Shown: positions 51,443-61,828 of the stretch, one piece after another
How positions within the stretch are numbered: position 1 is the first letter of the stretch
Layout of the letters: every line of letters begins with the position of its first letter
Origin: Endotrypanum monterogeii
Taxonomy: Eukaryota; Euglenozoa; Kinetoplastea; Trypanosomatida; Trypanosomatidae
Assembly: GCA_000333855.2 (NCBI GenBank)
Contig: CM007320.1
Coordinates: 1,301,911 to 1,365,910, forward strand
Direction: 5' to 3'
DNA length: 64,000 nucleotides
Translations under genes and position numbers: made by a program
The notes under the pieces: generated by a model
What the model was told of the DNA's origin: nothing
The model's database searches: none
Seen by the model: only the letters and a program-made list of their open reading frames with translations

Positions 51443-52300
51443 TCAGTGTTGGATGTCAGTGCCTAATTGGGCCGATTGCCGCAGAAGGGGAGGTTGGAGA
51501 GTATAGCAAACTGGGTCGAGCACGTACGGTGGCGTCTTCCCATCGGCGACGTGGCCCACACTGGGAGGGAGACTAACGTTCATTGTCATGACTGTATCGA
51601 GTTGAAATGTGAGGGGGACGCAAGTGGCCAGCAGTCGGCGTGCGCCTTGCGGAGTGAGCAGGTACGCATTTGTGGTGCGATGGTACTGCGGCACATGCGC
51701 CACACCCTCCGCCACACTCATTTGTGGACACTGCTGTGCCGTATCCAGACCACTCAGATAAACAAGCTCCCAGTCTCGCGGCACTCTGCTCATACGGTGC
51801 TGCAGCTGGTCAAGGAACGAAGGTGTCGATGACGCGTCAAGTGAATCACGGTCACAGCTTTCACCCTGCGTAAATGTTGTGTCGTCTTCCAGCACAAGAA
51901 AGCACTGCTTCGGTGGAGATTCCTCGGACGCCGAGGCGCAGACGCCACCCACATCAGCCAGAGCTGCTATACGTGCCCAGAGGTGAATGTGGCTCAGTGC
52001 ACACCCTAGCGCCGCCTTATTCAAGTCCATGCCCCATATTTGGTGTTCCTGGGGCTCTTTCAGCCGCTTCAGACCCAACGCGGATACGAATCCACAGCGA
52101 TATGCAAGATTCACATCCACATTAGAGCCCTCCACAGCGGGGAAACGCTCTGTTCGCTCAGGTGGGAAACCGGCGCGCGCGCACACAGCCTGTATTGCTG
52201 ACCACCGATCAGGGCGGCGGTCAAGGTTGATGATGAACACGCGCTCCAAGGAAAACGAACCGTTGTTCGCGTAAATCCGCCGGAGATAGGAGCTGCGCAT
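51443..52300 (-). CDS. glycosyltransferase family 25 protein
   Basis: The protein has 285 residues from the ATG at 52300 (MRSSYLRRIYANNGSFSLER); the in-frame codon at 52360 is TTG. The GT25 pattern is clear: VFIINLDRRPDRW (about 21-33), then FPAVEG, KAALGCALSHIHLWARIA, FLVLEDDTTF near 135 with the acidic metal/donor site, WELVYLSGLD, and TTNAYLLTPQGARRLL followed by QLDTVMT. GT25 enzymes transfer galactose or glucose to protein or lipid acceptors (collagen galactosyltransferases, bacterial LPS enzymes). I see no strong signal peptide or membrane anchor and no ER-retention signal, so location is unclear. It is probably part of surface glycoconjugate or protein glycosylation. Confidence 0.88.
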   Translation of the reverse strand: MRSSYLRRIYANNGSFSLERVFIINLDRRPDRWSAIQAVCARAGFPPERTERFPAVEGSNVDVNLAYRCGFVSALGLKRLKEPQEHQIWGMDLNKAALGCALSHIHLWARIAALADVGGVCASASEESPPKQCFLVLEDDTTFTQGESCDRDSLDASSTPSFLDQLQHRMSRVPRDWELVYLSGLDTAQQCPQMSVAEGVAHVPQYHRTTNAYLLTPQGARRLLATCVPLTFQLDTVMTMNVSLPPSVGHVADGKTPPYVLDPVCYTLQPPLLRQSAQLGTDIQH

Positions 52301-52670
52301 GAGTTCCACTCCCCCTTCCTGGATTCCACTGCGGCCGTAGACACACCGCCTATCGTACAAGAAGAATAAGGGGACAGAGAAGAAGACAGTCGCAGGCGGC
52401 AGGAGACGTCCTCAAAGGCGCATGTGAGCAGATCGAAAAAGTGGTCTGCGTGACCTAGTTGGAAAAAGAGGAGAGGCGAACAGGAGGGAGAAAAGAAGAA
52501 AGATCAGAAGAAAAAAAAGTGTGCAGCATTACGGACACGCCGTGATCAATAAGGAGGAGGCCACGTCTGTATCGAGCACAACAACAACCCAAGCGGCGGA
52601 TAACAGGAGCGCATGCCAGAGCGGGGCAGCAAAGACTCGATGCACGCGCTGTGAAGGAGCCAACTTAGTC
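52301..52670. other. short spacer
   Basis: Nothing is recognised in this A/G-rich stretch between the GT25 gene and the small gene upstream. Confidence 0.5.
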
Positions 52671-52997
52671 CTATTTCTTCTTCACGTGTCGAAGCACTTG
52701 TGGTGGTGACAAGGTCAGACAATTACGACCCCTTGGGGTCGTGAAGAAGTTTGCGTAATCCCTATGAAAAAACAAAAAGGGATTGACGTCATTCGCCTGC
52801 AATATCACCCGGCACTCAGTGCTCACGGGAGAGGAAGAGGGGAGAAGCCCTGAGGTCACCTCGTCAACGAGTAGTAGGTATTGGGCTTGTTTTGGAGCCC
52901 GTGTACAAATGACTTCGTCGGCACTGCGGTAGCCCTGGTCGACTGTTTCTGTCCTCGAATCTATGGGGACTGTTGCCATGCAGGGTAGTGTGTGCAT
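52671..52997 (-). CDS. small hypothetical protein
   Basis: The protein has 108 residues from the ATG at 52997 (MHTLPCMATVPIDSRTE) or 102 from the ATG at 52979. It reads as a soluble mixed alpha/beta protein: a strand-like QYLLLVDEVTSGLL, then STECRVILQANDVNPFLFFHRDYANFF, and a basic end (LRHVKKK). The composition is balanced, with no low-complexity run, unlike the other short frames between genes in this window. I do not recognise the family. It lies between the NIPSNAP and GT25 genes on the same strand, which fits a real member of the unit. A pyrimidine-rich leader (CCTTCTCCCTCCCTC) lies about 15 bases before the ATG. Confidence 0.5.
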   Translation of the reverse strand: MHTLPCMATVPIDSRTETVDQGYRSADEVICTRAPKQAQYLLLVDEVTSGLLPSSSPVSTECRVILQANDVNPFLFFHRDYANFFTTPRGRNCLTLSPPQVLRHVKKK

Positions 52998-53774
52998 TGA
53001 GTTCACGTTGTTGGTGAGGGAGGGAGAAGGTCACATCCTTTCCCTTTGAACATGTCTCGGTAAAGCAAAAGTTTTTTGAAAAAATATATACTTCAAGTTG
53101 ATTGAAAATGGCGACTTGATGAGGCAGAAGGGGGAGACAAAGAGAGATGGGATGGGATGCCCACCCATTATGCCACACGCCAAGTCAGGGGGGGGGATCA
53201 CCCCACACACTCAAGCGCCCTGCCCTTCAACAGGAGATCGCGGATGTAGACGCACTACTTTTGCGATGAATGTTCCTATACAATCTCTTTATATGTATAT
53301 ATATCTTTCAGGTAGTCATATTCCATGGTGGAGAAAAAAAAACAGCGCGGCGAAATGACATCAAGGGGCACACCTCATCAAACGTGGCAACAACTGGAAA
53401 TGACAGGGAGGTGTGAAGGGAGGGAGATACGAGTTCATGCGGAGAGGAAACAGAAAAAAAAAGGGGGAACAAATAATACTATACGGACATCACTATTCGA
53501 CGCAAGGAGGTAAGGGGGGGATGACGAGATGAGCAAGACACACGTAGAAAGCGACGAGGCCAATTGAGAGGTGAGGAAACAACAGCAGCAGCAGCACACT
53601 CACATCAAACGAAAAGAGAGAATACTCACCTCACTGCGTGGTTCAAATCACTGCGGAGACATCTCGTATCGAAACCACTGCATCAAAAGGCTTTTTTGAG
53701 AGTGCATCAAGTTTTTTGTTGTTGTCACCCGATGGAAGATACGGTGGGAAGACGAAACCCCAAGCGAGGCGACG
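52998..53774. other. spacer downstream of NIPSNAP gene
   Basis: No gene is seen. It contains a G run at 53190-53196, TA-rich sequence at 53290-53304 and an A run at 53454-53462. Confidence 0.5.
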
Positions 53775-54377
53775 TCAACGCCAGAGGCAGCTCATGGTAG
53801 ATGACCATCGCACTGGGCCCATGATCTTTGAGGAGCACCCCAGTGTCGGAGACACCGGTATGACATCATCTAAATTGTGCCCCTTTACGAGGTGAATATA
53901 CTTACCCTCTTCCTCGCCAACAATAATCTGGAAGGTTGCCGCAAGAATGGCGCTCGGTCCCGAAAGCTCCACCTCCTCACGAGGCGAGACTTGCATGAGA
54001 TACTTATAGCTCTGAGTGCTAGCGTTTCCCTCGCGGTACATTAGGCGCAACAACGTATTCGATTTAGAGATGATCATGTCATCTGCTGGTTTCATGAAAG
54101 CGCGAACCCACTCATGATCCTGCTCCAGCTGCTTGCGACAATCGTAGCGGTGCTTGAGATTCTCATAGCGCCAAATCTGAATAAACTGGTTAACGCCACC
54201 GAGCTGAACGGTCCAGCAACCCTGGCAGCTGCCAATCGACGGCCGATGCGGCATGCACTTCATTGAGAGATTGTGGAAGGAGTCGTACTTCTCCGGTGCT
54301 ACCACGTAGGTGCGCAGCTCGTACACGTGCGAGGCTGACTTTGTCTCGCCTAGACGTCGGGCACATAAGCGCAGCAT
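53775..54377 (-). CDS. NIPSNAP family protein
   Basis: The protein has 200 residues from the ATG at 54377. The start MLRLCARRLGETKSASH looks like a mitochondrial presequence. It leads into VYELRTYVVAPEKYDSFHNLSMK, the first strand and helix of the NIPSNAP ferredoxin-like fold, then QLGGVNQFIQIWRYENLKHRYDCRKQLEQD and later SSKIMGPVRWSS, which lines up with the ESKVMIP-type ending of the family. NIPSNAP proteins are mitochondrial matrix proteins; in mammals they can mark damaged mitochondria. Their biochemical activity is not settled. The usual two-repeat animal protein is longer, so this may be one repeat plus a degenerate second. Confidence 0.85.
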   Translation of the reverse strand: MLRLCARRLGETKSASHVYELRTYVVAPEKYDSFHNLSMKCMPHRPSIGSCQGCWTVQLGGVNQFIQIWRYENLKHRYDCRKQLEQDHEWVRAFMKPADDMIISKSNTLLRLMYREGNASTQSYKYLMQVSPREEVELSGPSAILAATFQIIVGEEEGKYIHLVKGHNLDDVIPVSPTLGCSSKIMGPVRWSSTMSCLWR

Positions 54378-55081
54378 GTCTCCTTGGTGTTGATCAATGA
54401 TTTATGTGCTATGTTGTTTGTTGTGTGTCCAAATAAAGACGGGCACGATCGTAAGGAGGATATCACGACCTTGTGAAGCTGAGCGGTTGTGTCCGTGTCA
54501 GGCGACAAACCGTGAAGTGAGTTCAGCACTCTTCACCAGATTGGGGAAGGGGAGTAGATACAAAAGTATTTGCGAACAACCGACGTAGACGCCACTCCCA
54601 TGAACCACAGGGGACTTTGCTGATTATCGCCTCGTATTGATTCCTGAGTGTCCTTTTCTTGTGTGTCTGTGTGTGTGTGTGTGTGTGTGTTTGGGCGGAG
54701 AGGAGAAAGATATGCTATACAGAGCTATGGGTACAGCCAGACAGATGTACATACGCACATGCAACCGAAACTCATTGTATGAGCAGTGAGCGAGGAGGAG
54801 GGGGGTGGGAGGGGGTATAGAGCGGGAGAATAAAAAAAAAACAAGACGGAAGTAAAATAAAACCTTCCAAAATACGAGGACCTCTTTCTTGTTCGAGAGA
54901 CAGGAGAGGAGGGCGCAGCGCAGCAAACGCAATGAGTAGCAAGCGAAACACACCCCTCAGCAGCCCCACTCACCCACCCCTACACATACAAGGATGCAAA
55001 CCTGCAAAGATGCCATACAGCCATTGCAGGCTGAATCAGATAGACTAGACATCACTTGCACTAGTAGTAAGCACCGCACCC

Positions 55082-55267
55082 TTACCAGATCTCCACACCC
55101 TGCTCCTGCTGCGGCTTGACGTAAGCGTCCATGCTGCTGCCGGGAGTATGCTTCTGCTTGCACTCTAACGCACATCTGCTATGGGAGGCGTTGGTACGCG
55201 CCTCCAGGCCGTAAGAAGGAAGAGCGACAGAGAAACAATTGGTTATCGGGATGGCTGAGATGCCCAT
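55082..55267 (-). CDS. possible very small protein, weak candidate
   Basis: An open frame of 61 residues from the ATG at 55267 (MGISAIPITNC...) to QQEQGVEIW. Third positions in its second half are GC-rich like real genes here, and the end SSMDAYVKPQQEQGVEIW is not low-complexity. There is no family match I recognise, and an overlapping frame from 55175 (MCVRVQAEAYSRQQHG) is equally open. It may be chance. Confidence 0.2.
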   Translation of the reverse strand: MGISAIPITNCFSVALPSYGLEARTNASHSRCALECKQKHTPGSSMDAYVKPQQEQGVEIW

Positions 55268-55726
55268 GTCAAGGCATCGTGGCCAGAAAGTGGTCTGCAC
55301 AGAGGTTCAGCTGTCTCATTTTTTTTTTGTGTGTGTGTCGAACCACGCCAAATGGTATTGGAGGATCTTCTGCCGACGGTGCCTGGTGTGTGGATAAACA
55401 GGAGCATATTAAGGCCGCTATAGAAAAAAAGTCTTCCGCGGAGAGTGGTAACGGAGGAACATGCTGTCATCCACGAAAAGGTTTCAGTAACAGCAAGAGC
55501 ATGCCCTCCCCCTCCCCCTCCCCTCCAAAAAAAAAAAAGGATGAGGGGACCTATCCGTCCTGGCACCAATCTATATAGATGGATATATTTATAGAGAGAT
55601 GACGATCATAGCTGAGACAGTGCTGAGAGGTTGACTGTCTCCCCCCCCCCTCTACCCCGCCCGAATACGCACGGGAAGAAAAAAAAAAGTGTGGGGTGCA
55701 AGGCGAGTGAAATGATCTCAGGCGGT

Positions 55727-55797
55727 AGGGGGGGGGGGGGGGTAGAGGAGGGGGGGGGGGTAGAGGAGGGGGGGGGGTAGAGGAGGGGGGGGGGGGG
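55727..55797. repeat. tandem poly-G / GGTAGAGGA units
   Basis: Three to four copies of a unit made of 8-15 G's followed by TAGAGGA lie just before the gap. Such G-runs can form quadruplexes and are hard to sequence. Confidence 0.8.
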
Positions 55798-55800
55798 CTG

Positions 55801-56073
55801 GAATGCTTTAGAAACAACANNNNNNNNNNNNNNNNNNNNNNNNNNNNNNNNNNNNNNNNNNNNNNNNNNNNNNNNNNNNNNNNNNNNNNNNNNNNNNNNN
55901 NNNNNNNNNNNNNNNNNNNNNNNNNNNNNNNNNNNNNNNNNNNNNNNNNNNNNNNNNNNNNNNNNNNNNNNNNNNNNNNNNNNNNNNNNNNNNNNNNNNN
56001 NNNNNNNNNNNNNNNNNNNNNNNNNNNNGAGAGAGAGAGAAGGGGGGGGGGGCTGAATGCTTTAGAAACAACA
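55801..56073. repeat. direct repeat flanking the gap
   Basis: GAATGCTTTAGAAACAACA occurs at 55801-55819 directly before the N's and again at 56054-56072, each preceded by a poly-G run and GCT. The gap therefore lies between two copies of one repeat unit. Confidence 0.85.
55820..56028. other. assembly gap (209 N)
   Basis: This is a run of undetermined bases between direct repeats. The size may be a mate-pair estimate and the true number of repeat units is unknown. Confidence 0.98.
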
Positions 56074-57003
56074 CGCACACGAGGAAATCGACCGTTCACG
56101 GAATTAACATCAAACATACATTCGAAATGAGAGGCAGTAAATTCAAGATGGCCAGACTTTATGCCACAACAACAACAGCGAGAGGTAACGTACCGACACA
56201 TCCCACAGACAGCGGCATAGAAGGGCCCAGGACAGATACACTGTATTCCCAGAGCAAGCGCTGCGCCCATCGGCACACTCATGCACGGATCTGCCCCACT
56301 ACCGAGGAAGAAAGAAAAAAAAACGCAAGACAAATACATAACAAACATCTCTGACTACTAAAGGCACCCAAGTTTCGATATCTATATATAACGAAACTCC
56401 GGTAGAAAGTCCCCTTTCCTAGCCTTCCATTCGCTCACGGGGGAGACGCCACGACCCTGCGAATCACTTTGATATACGAATAAGCGTGAAAAAAAAAGAG
56501 GAGGGGAGAAGGCGGAGGATTGAGAATCGTGCCGAAGCAACACGAAGCAAATATTACACAAAACCTACACATACACTAAAAGAAAAGAACGCGCACGTAT
56601 TCGAGAAACACGTAGAATTAAATATATATATATATATATATATATGACACACCTTTGCTTAGCGGTTCGGGGTGAAGCCAATTTCCTGAGGAAGAGATCA
56701 AAGAATGTGGGCACGGGTGTGCAGATAAAAACGTGCACATACATACACACCCACGTGTGCCCTCTCAGCATCAGTACTCTCATTACTGTTTGACATATCT
56801 ATAGAATATCTTAATGAGAAGCAACCACCACCGCCGTTTTGTTTTTCAAGTGAAACGAAAGGGGGGAGGGGGAAAGAAAAATATGAGTTTCCACAGACGT
56901 CGAGGGATTTGGGGAAGGGAAAGATGTGCGGTGGTGATTCGCGACGACACCTCTGCACACTCCTCTTGCAAACCAGAGGGGGAAAAAGACCAACCCACCA
57001 ACT

Positions 57004-60000
57004 TCACTGAAAGACTGTCTCGCAAATAATCTCCTGCTCTCTGTCGTGCTTGCTCTTGTACCCCGTAGACGGAGCCGCTGTAATAATGCGACCCGCGTAG
57101 AGCAGCTCTCGTTCACCGTTTGTGTACTCCTCAATCCGCGGCTCGACGTGTCCCCAGGATCCCATATTCTTCGGCTCCTCCTGTGCCCACATAAGCTCGG
57201 CGTCACTATACTCGCCAAGCAATTGTTGCACCTCGGCTACCGGGAATGGGGAGAGCTCCTCTATGCGCACCAGCGCCACATCCTTTACACCCTTCATATT
57301 CCGGTACTTGTCAAGGTGGTGGTAAATCTGGCCAGTGCACATCACAAGGCGACGCGCCTGGCTGGGTGGCACAAGTGGATCTGGTATGACAGACTGAAAC
57401 TCGCCGCTCGTCAGCTCCCTCAATGTCGAGACGTTCGGAGCTCGCAGGTACTGCTTGGAGAAGAAAATAATCAGTGGTTTGCGAAAGTTACGCTTCTGGT
57501 GACGGCGCAGGAGATGGAAGTACTGGGCTGGCGTACTTGGGTATGCGACCTCCCAGTTGACACGATGCGCACGCTCCTCTTTGCTGTAGGCGGGCGTCTT
57601 CACGTCTTCGCTGCTCATCTGCAGAAAGCGCTCCAGGCGTCCGCTGCTGTGCTCAGCTCCCTTTCCGTCATATCCATGCGGCAGCGTCACTACACATGAC
57701 TGCTGCTGGTTCCACTTGGACTCACCAGCGCTCAAGAACTGATCAAACACAATGGCCGCGCCGTTGGCAAAGTCACCATACTGAGCTTCCCAGATGACTA
57801 ACGTGGTGGGGTCGTAAAGTGAATAGCCGGCGGCGTAGCCAAGCATGCCGTACTCGCTAAGGGGACTATTGTTGATGATCATCTTCCCCTGCGTGTCACT
57901 GATGTGCGCCAAAGGGACGTAGGTGCCCGTCTTCTTCTGGTCGTGAAGAACAGCGTGGCGCTGCGCAAACGTGCCGCGCTCGACATCCTCCCCTGTCACA
58001 CGCAACTGATGTCCCTCGAGGAGCAGCGACCCGAACGCCAGTGCCTCGGCCGTGCCCCACTCGATGCCTTCTCCAGACTTGATGGTCTCGTCACGGCGGT
58101 CCAGCACAGCCTTCAGCTTCGGGTGAATCTGAAAATCTGGCGGCAAGGTCTGGAGCGCCTTCAAAACCTTGTCGACCGTCTCCTGAGTAATAGCGGTAGA
58201 CCCCTGGGTGACATTGCCGAGCTCGTCGGAGTACTTCATGTCCTTCCATTTGGCAGGAATACTTTTTTTCAGGTATTCGGCGTAGTTTACCGGCACGCCA
58301 GTGTCCTGATACCTGCCATAGCGCGCCTTCTCGTCAATTGCCTTTTGTGTCGACTCCTGCGACGTCAAGACACCCTCGGAGATGAGAGCATCAGAGTAGC
58401 GCCGAAAAACATCGGACATGGACCGCACACGTTCGTACATGAGGGGCTGAGTGATGCTCGGATCGTCATTCTCGTTGTGCCCGAAGCGGCGGTAGCAGAC
58501 AAGATCAATCACAACGGATTTGTGAAACCGTGCACGGTATTCGGCTGCAAACTCGAATACCCGAACCACCTCCTCAGGGTAGTCGCCGTTGACGTGGAGA
58601 ATGGGGCAGTTGTACACGCGGCCGAGGTCAGTACAGTAAGCACTGCTACGACTGGATTTGGGATCAGTAGTGAAGCCAATTTGATTGTTGCACACCACAT
58701 GCACCGTACCCCCCGTGTCCTGCTCGCCCACTTCGCTGATGCACATCGTCTCAAAGGCAACACCCTGCCCGGAAAAGGCCGCATCCCCATGGATTTCGAT
58801 GGGCATCACCCTCTCACGGCCTTTCTCACCCACGGACACCTGCATCGCACGCGTGTAGCCCTGCACAAAGGGGTTGACAGCCTCGAGGTGGGAGGGGTTC
58901 CACAGCATCTCCGTCTCCATCACCTTTCCGGAATGCAGCTTTAATTCTGAGTGGCAGCCGAGGTGATACTTCACGTCGGACTGAATCTGGAAGGGGAGCA
59001 GCTCTTGACCCGTCACGCCAACGAACTCCTTCAGGATAACCTCGAAAGGTTTGCCAATTACGTGATATAGCACGTTTAGCCGACCACGATGGGCCATGCC
59101 GAGGTTGATCGCCTCGACGCCAAACTCTGCCGACCTCTCCAGCAAGGCGCGGAGGCCGACAACCATTGTCTCCGCACCATCAGAACCGAAGCGCTTCTGT
59201 GTCGAGTACTTGCGCTTGAAGAAGTCCTCGAAGAATACAGCGGACGCAACAAGATCCCAGATGCGGAGTCGCTCGTCTTTACTCATTGGGCGGTGCAGCA
59301 CGCTGGAGACGTCGTCCAACTCAATTTGACTGCGAATAAAACGCTTGGCATCCCCGTCAGTGAGGTGAACCAGCTCAAAACCAATACGGCCGCAGTAGCG
59401 TGCAGTCAAGAGCTCATGCAGCTGGCGAATCGTCATTGGAGGCGAGGAGGTGTTATACACGCCGCCTTTTTCATTTTGGAACCCGACGCGCACCACGCGG
59501 TCGAGATCTTTGTCGGTAAATCCGAAAAACGCGAGGTCGAGTCGCACCATCTCCTTGTACCGGCGCGAAGGCGTGCGCTGGGTGACATCTGTGTCCACGT
59601 AGTTGAGCGGGTCGGTCTGTGCCATCAAGTGACCACGGTCCTCAAAGGCCTGAATCATGCGGGTGAGGCGTCCACAATCGTCTAGAGACTGCTTGACCAC
59701 TGTCTCATCGTCGCTCTGGATCGGCAGCACACAAATCGGTGTGTTGAGCAGCGCATGATCATAGTTGCTGAGGTCGTTGCGAGAGAAGAGCTCTGCCCAC
59801 GAAGCGTCCACTGACGAAGGGTCTTTTCTCCAATCCTGGTACAAATTATCCATGTACATGGCCGAGCTGCCGCTGAGGAAACTATCGTGTTCGTAGAGCA
59901 GCTTCCGATCCGGCACGACGTCCGCTGCGTGGCGGCGTCCCGTGACGAGTGTCGGATGAGAGAGGCGCGGCAACGCCATTGTGGGGGCCACTGCAGACAC

Positions 60001-60042
60001 ACGACCCACAGCCCCATTCACAGGCATCAAGCGACGCATCAT
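57004..60042 (-). CDS. 2-oxoglutarate dehydrogenase E1 component (EC 1.2.4.2)
   Basis: The protein has 1,012 residues, the full family length. The ATG at 60042 opens MMRRLMPVNGAVGRVSAVAPTMALPRLSHP, a basic mitochondrial presequence; FLSGSSAMYMDNLYQDWRKDPSSVDASWAELF is the conserved E1o start. Other blocks are MAHRGRLNVLYHVIGKPFE (about 315), HGDAAFSGQGVAFETM (about 418), NNQIGFTTDPKSSRSSAYC, FGHNENDDPSITQP (about 520-533) and, in the transketolase-like half, IWEAQYGDFANGAAIVFDQFLSAGESKWNQQ and LPHGYDGKGAEHSSGRLERFLQ. With thiamine diphosphate it decarboxylates 2-oxoglutarate and passes succinyl to E2 (lipoyl) in the TCA-cycle complex in the mitochondrion. No key residue appears lost and the frame is intact. 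Confidence 0.97.
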   Translation of the reverse strand: MMRRLMPVNGAVGRVSAVAPTMALPRLSHPTLVTGRRHAADVVPDRKLLYEHDSFLSGSSAMYMDNLYQDWRKDPSSVDASWAELFSRNDLSNYDHALLNTPICVLPIQSDDETVVKQSLDDCGRLTRMIQAFEDRGHLMAQTDPLNYVDTDVTQRTPSRRYKEMVRLDLAFFGFTDKDLDRVVRVGFQNEKGGVYNTSSPPMTIRQLHELLTARYCGRIGFELVHLTDGDAKRFIRSQIELDDVSSVLHRPMSKDERLRIWDLVASAVFFEDFFKRKYSTQKRFGSDGAETMVVGLRALLERSAEFGVEAINLGMAHRGRLNVLYHVIGKPFEVILKEFVGVTGQELLPFQIQSDVKYHLGCHSELKLHSGKVMETEMLWNPSHLEAVNPFVQGYTRAMQVSVGEKGRERVMPIEIHGDAAFSGQGVAFETMCISEVGEQDTGGTVHVVCNNQIGFTTDPKSSRSSAYCTDLGRVYNCPILHVNGDYPEEVVRVFEFAAEYRARFHKSVVIDLVCYRRFGHNENDDPSITQPLMYERVRSMSDVFRRYSDALISEGVLTSQESTQKAIDEKARYGRYQDTGVPVNYAEYLKKSIPAKWKDMKYSDELGNVTQGSTAITQETVDKVLKALQTLPPDFQIHPKLKAVLDRRDETIKSGEGIEWGTAEALAFGSLLLEGHQLRVTGEDVERGTFAQRHAVLHDQKKTGTYVPLAHISDTQGKMIINNSPLSEYGMLGYAAGYSLYDPTTLVIWEAQYGDFANGAAIVFDQFLSAGESKWNQQQSCVVTLPHGYDGKGAEHSSGRLERFLQMSSEDVKTPAYSKEERAHRVNWEVAYPSTPAQYFHLLRRHQKRNFRKPLIIFFSKQYLRAPNVSTLRELTSGEFQSVIPDPLVPPSQARRLVMCTGQIYHHLDKYRNMKGVKDVALVRIEELSPFPVAEVQQLLGEYSDAELMWAQEEPKNMGSWGHVEPRIEEYTNGERELLYAGRIITAAPSTGYKSKHDREQEIICETVFQ

Positions 60043-60550
60043 GGCTTCTCGATTTCTCGTGCTTTTCTACACTGATACGCTACGTTTCAATCTATCAAGC
60101 ACTTGTATGACTCGTTTTTTTTTTTGCTTGTGTACGTCTCTCTCCAAGCCACACTAACTCCGGGGCGTGTACGTGTGCGTGTGTATGCGTGTCTGGTACC
60201 TTTAAGAGACGCAGGGGGAGGGGGGAAAGCAGAACCCGTTCAACGCCCCTTTTTTTTTCTGTGATTCCTTCGAGCTTCCCGTAACGCGTATCGGCTTAAT
60301 GTCTCACGAGTCTCAGGGTGTTATTCTATCTTGATGCGTGTTCCTTTCCACAAGAAGAACGTCACCAAGACCACCTTTTCCTGAAATGTTTTGAGATTGT
60401 ATACTATGCGTTTTCGGCGAACTCAGCTTCAAGGGTTCGAACGCGAAGTGTACAAGCACCCCAGTCTCCAGGGAGGGAAACTATGCTTTTTCGTGCGATA
60501 TGTCGAAAGTCGAAGCTCAAGAATGAACCAAATACTATCAAGAATTATAA

Positions 60551-60587
<37 letters not shown>

Positions 60588-61828
60588 ATATATATATATA
60601 TATGTACAGTTATTTATATACACGCACAACTCTGCACCCAAATGTGTGTGCGCATATATATCACTTTGGGAAACAGCAAGATGAAAGGGAGGTATAGCAC
60701 TCGAGCCCCGGAGAAACAAAAAAAAACCAAAGCGAGCACGAGGCCAGAAGCAACAAGGAGCCCCGCAGTGACACAACGGGTCGCGCTACCCACCAAAAAA
60801 AAAAAAAGTTGAGGGCGGCACAGAACGCAAACCCCTTTTAAAAGGCAAGGAAACACCGAAGCGCAGGAAAGGTAAAGGGGTTAAAGTGGCGTGGAATCTC
60901 CTGCTGTACGCCACGTGTAGCTGAGTGGGGAACAGAGTAGAGATGAGTAACAATTGAAAATCGGATGAGAAACAAGAGATATATATGCACGCGAGTGTGC
61001 CTAGCTGTGTGCCGGGGTGTGTTTGACAGATAAATACGTTGAGGGTGTCTCAGCCAAAATCTCCTCTTCCCCACCAAAGACAAATAGGGGGAACGTGAGA
61101 GAAAGGTAATAAAACATATATGCAAGGAAACGGTTGGTAACGTTGCCATCTTCCTGGTGTGCTGGGGAGAGTTCAATGCACACCTCGCCACGTCATTTCA
61201 CATGCCAACCATTAGCCGGAAAGAGACCGGGGGCATCAAAAGTGTCTGTGAAGGCCACCAATCATCTACCGGCCCCCTCTAAACCGGGAAGAGCGCACGC
61301 TGTGCTGCTTTTCTCACCAAGAAAGGTTGACATAGTGAATGCAGGAAAAATAAGAAAGAGGGATAGGAAGACACAACAATATGTGTACGACAGGGTCGAA
61401 CACTCCCCCGAGCCCTGTTAACTTCTTCATCTTTTTTTTTTCTGGACTCACCCTCGCCCTCCTTTGCAATCTCTCCTACATGTTCGTGTAAGCGATATCG
61501 CTACAAGCGTGGCTGTCGAGAGGTGCGCAGCACCTTAGGGGCTTCACACACGCACCACTATGCTTATTCTTTCCTTTTTGTTTTTTTTGTTTGTCATATA
61601 TATTTTTTTAGCTCACAAAAATGGTGTGACAGTTTAAACGGGAGACAAACAGACAGACACATGAGAACCCACCCGAGCTGGAAGGTCAGTGTGGGAGCAT
61701 GAGAAAACAATGGGGAAATGCGCCGCTTTTCGTTTCACTGCCCCCACCCCTCTCCTCAGAAGAAAAAAAAAACGTAGACACAAACAGCTTGTTCCAAGGT
61801 GGATATGCTTTTTTTTTTTCCGCGCACT
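60043..61828. other. 1.8-kb spacer with CA-TA microsatellite
   Basis: No gene is seen. It contains T runs at 60116-60125 and 60250-60259, a compound (CA)n-(TA)n at 60551-60603, A runs at 60718-60726 and 60796-60807, and a T run at 61810-61820. Confidence 0.5.
60551..60603. repeat. compound CA-TA microsatellite
   Basis: (CA)n from about 60551 to 60585 passes directly into (TA)n to 60603. It is the longest compound dinucleotide array in the window. Confidence 0.9.

Larger units (their letters stand above)
54378..57003. other. 2.6-kb spacer with gap and poly-G repeats
   Basis: No confident gene is seen; a weak small candidate at 55082-55267 is listed separately. It holds (GT)n at 54661-54691, an A run at 54831-54841, tandem GGTAGAGGAG plus poly-G units at 55727-55797, the gap at 55820-56028, and (TA)n at 56622-56645. 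Confidence 0.5.

Noticed and set aside
52724..52743. Hairpin ACGACCCCTTGGGGTCGT
   Set aside because: It falls within the probable small coding region. A single 8-bp stem with a two-base loop is not enough to call an RNA element or terminator.
53760..53860. Possible frameshift at the end of the NIPSNAP gene, since an alternative frame also looks coding
   Set aside because: The current frame ends with SSKIMGPVRWSS, which matches the family ending, and there is no homopolymer at the supposed break.
55551..56348. 265-codon minus-strand frame with a Pro-rich run
   Set aside because: It is translated from poly-G/poly-C repeats and passes through the N gap.
57904..58944. 346-codon open frame on the plus strand
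   Set aside because: It lies wholly antisense to the 2-oxoglutarate dehydrogenase E1 gene. Long antisense frames arise from GC-rich codon bias, and it shows no family pattern.
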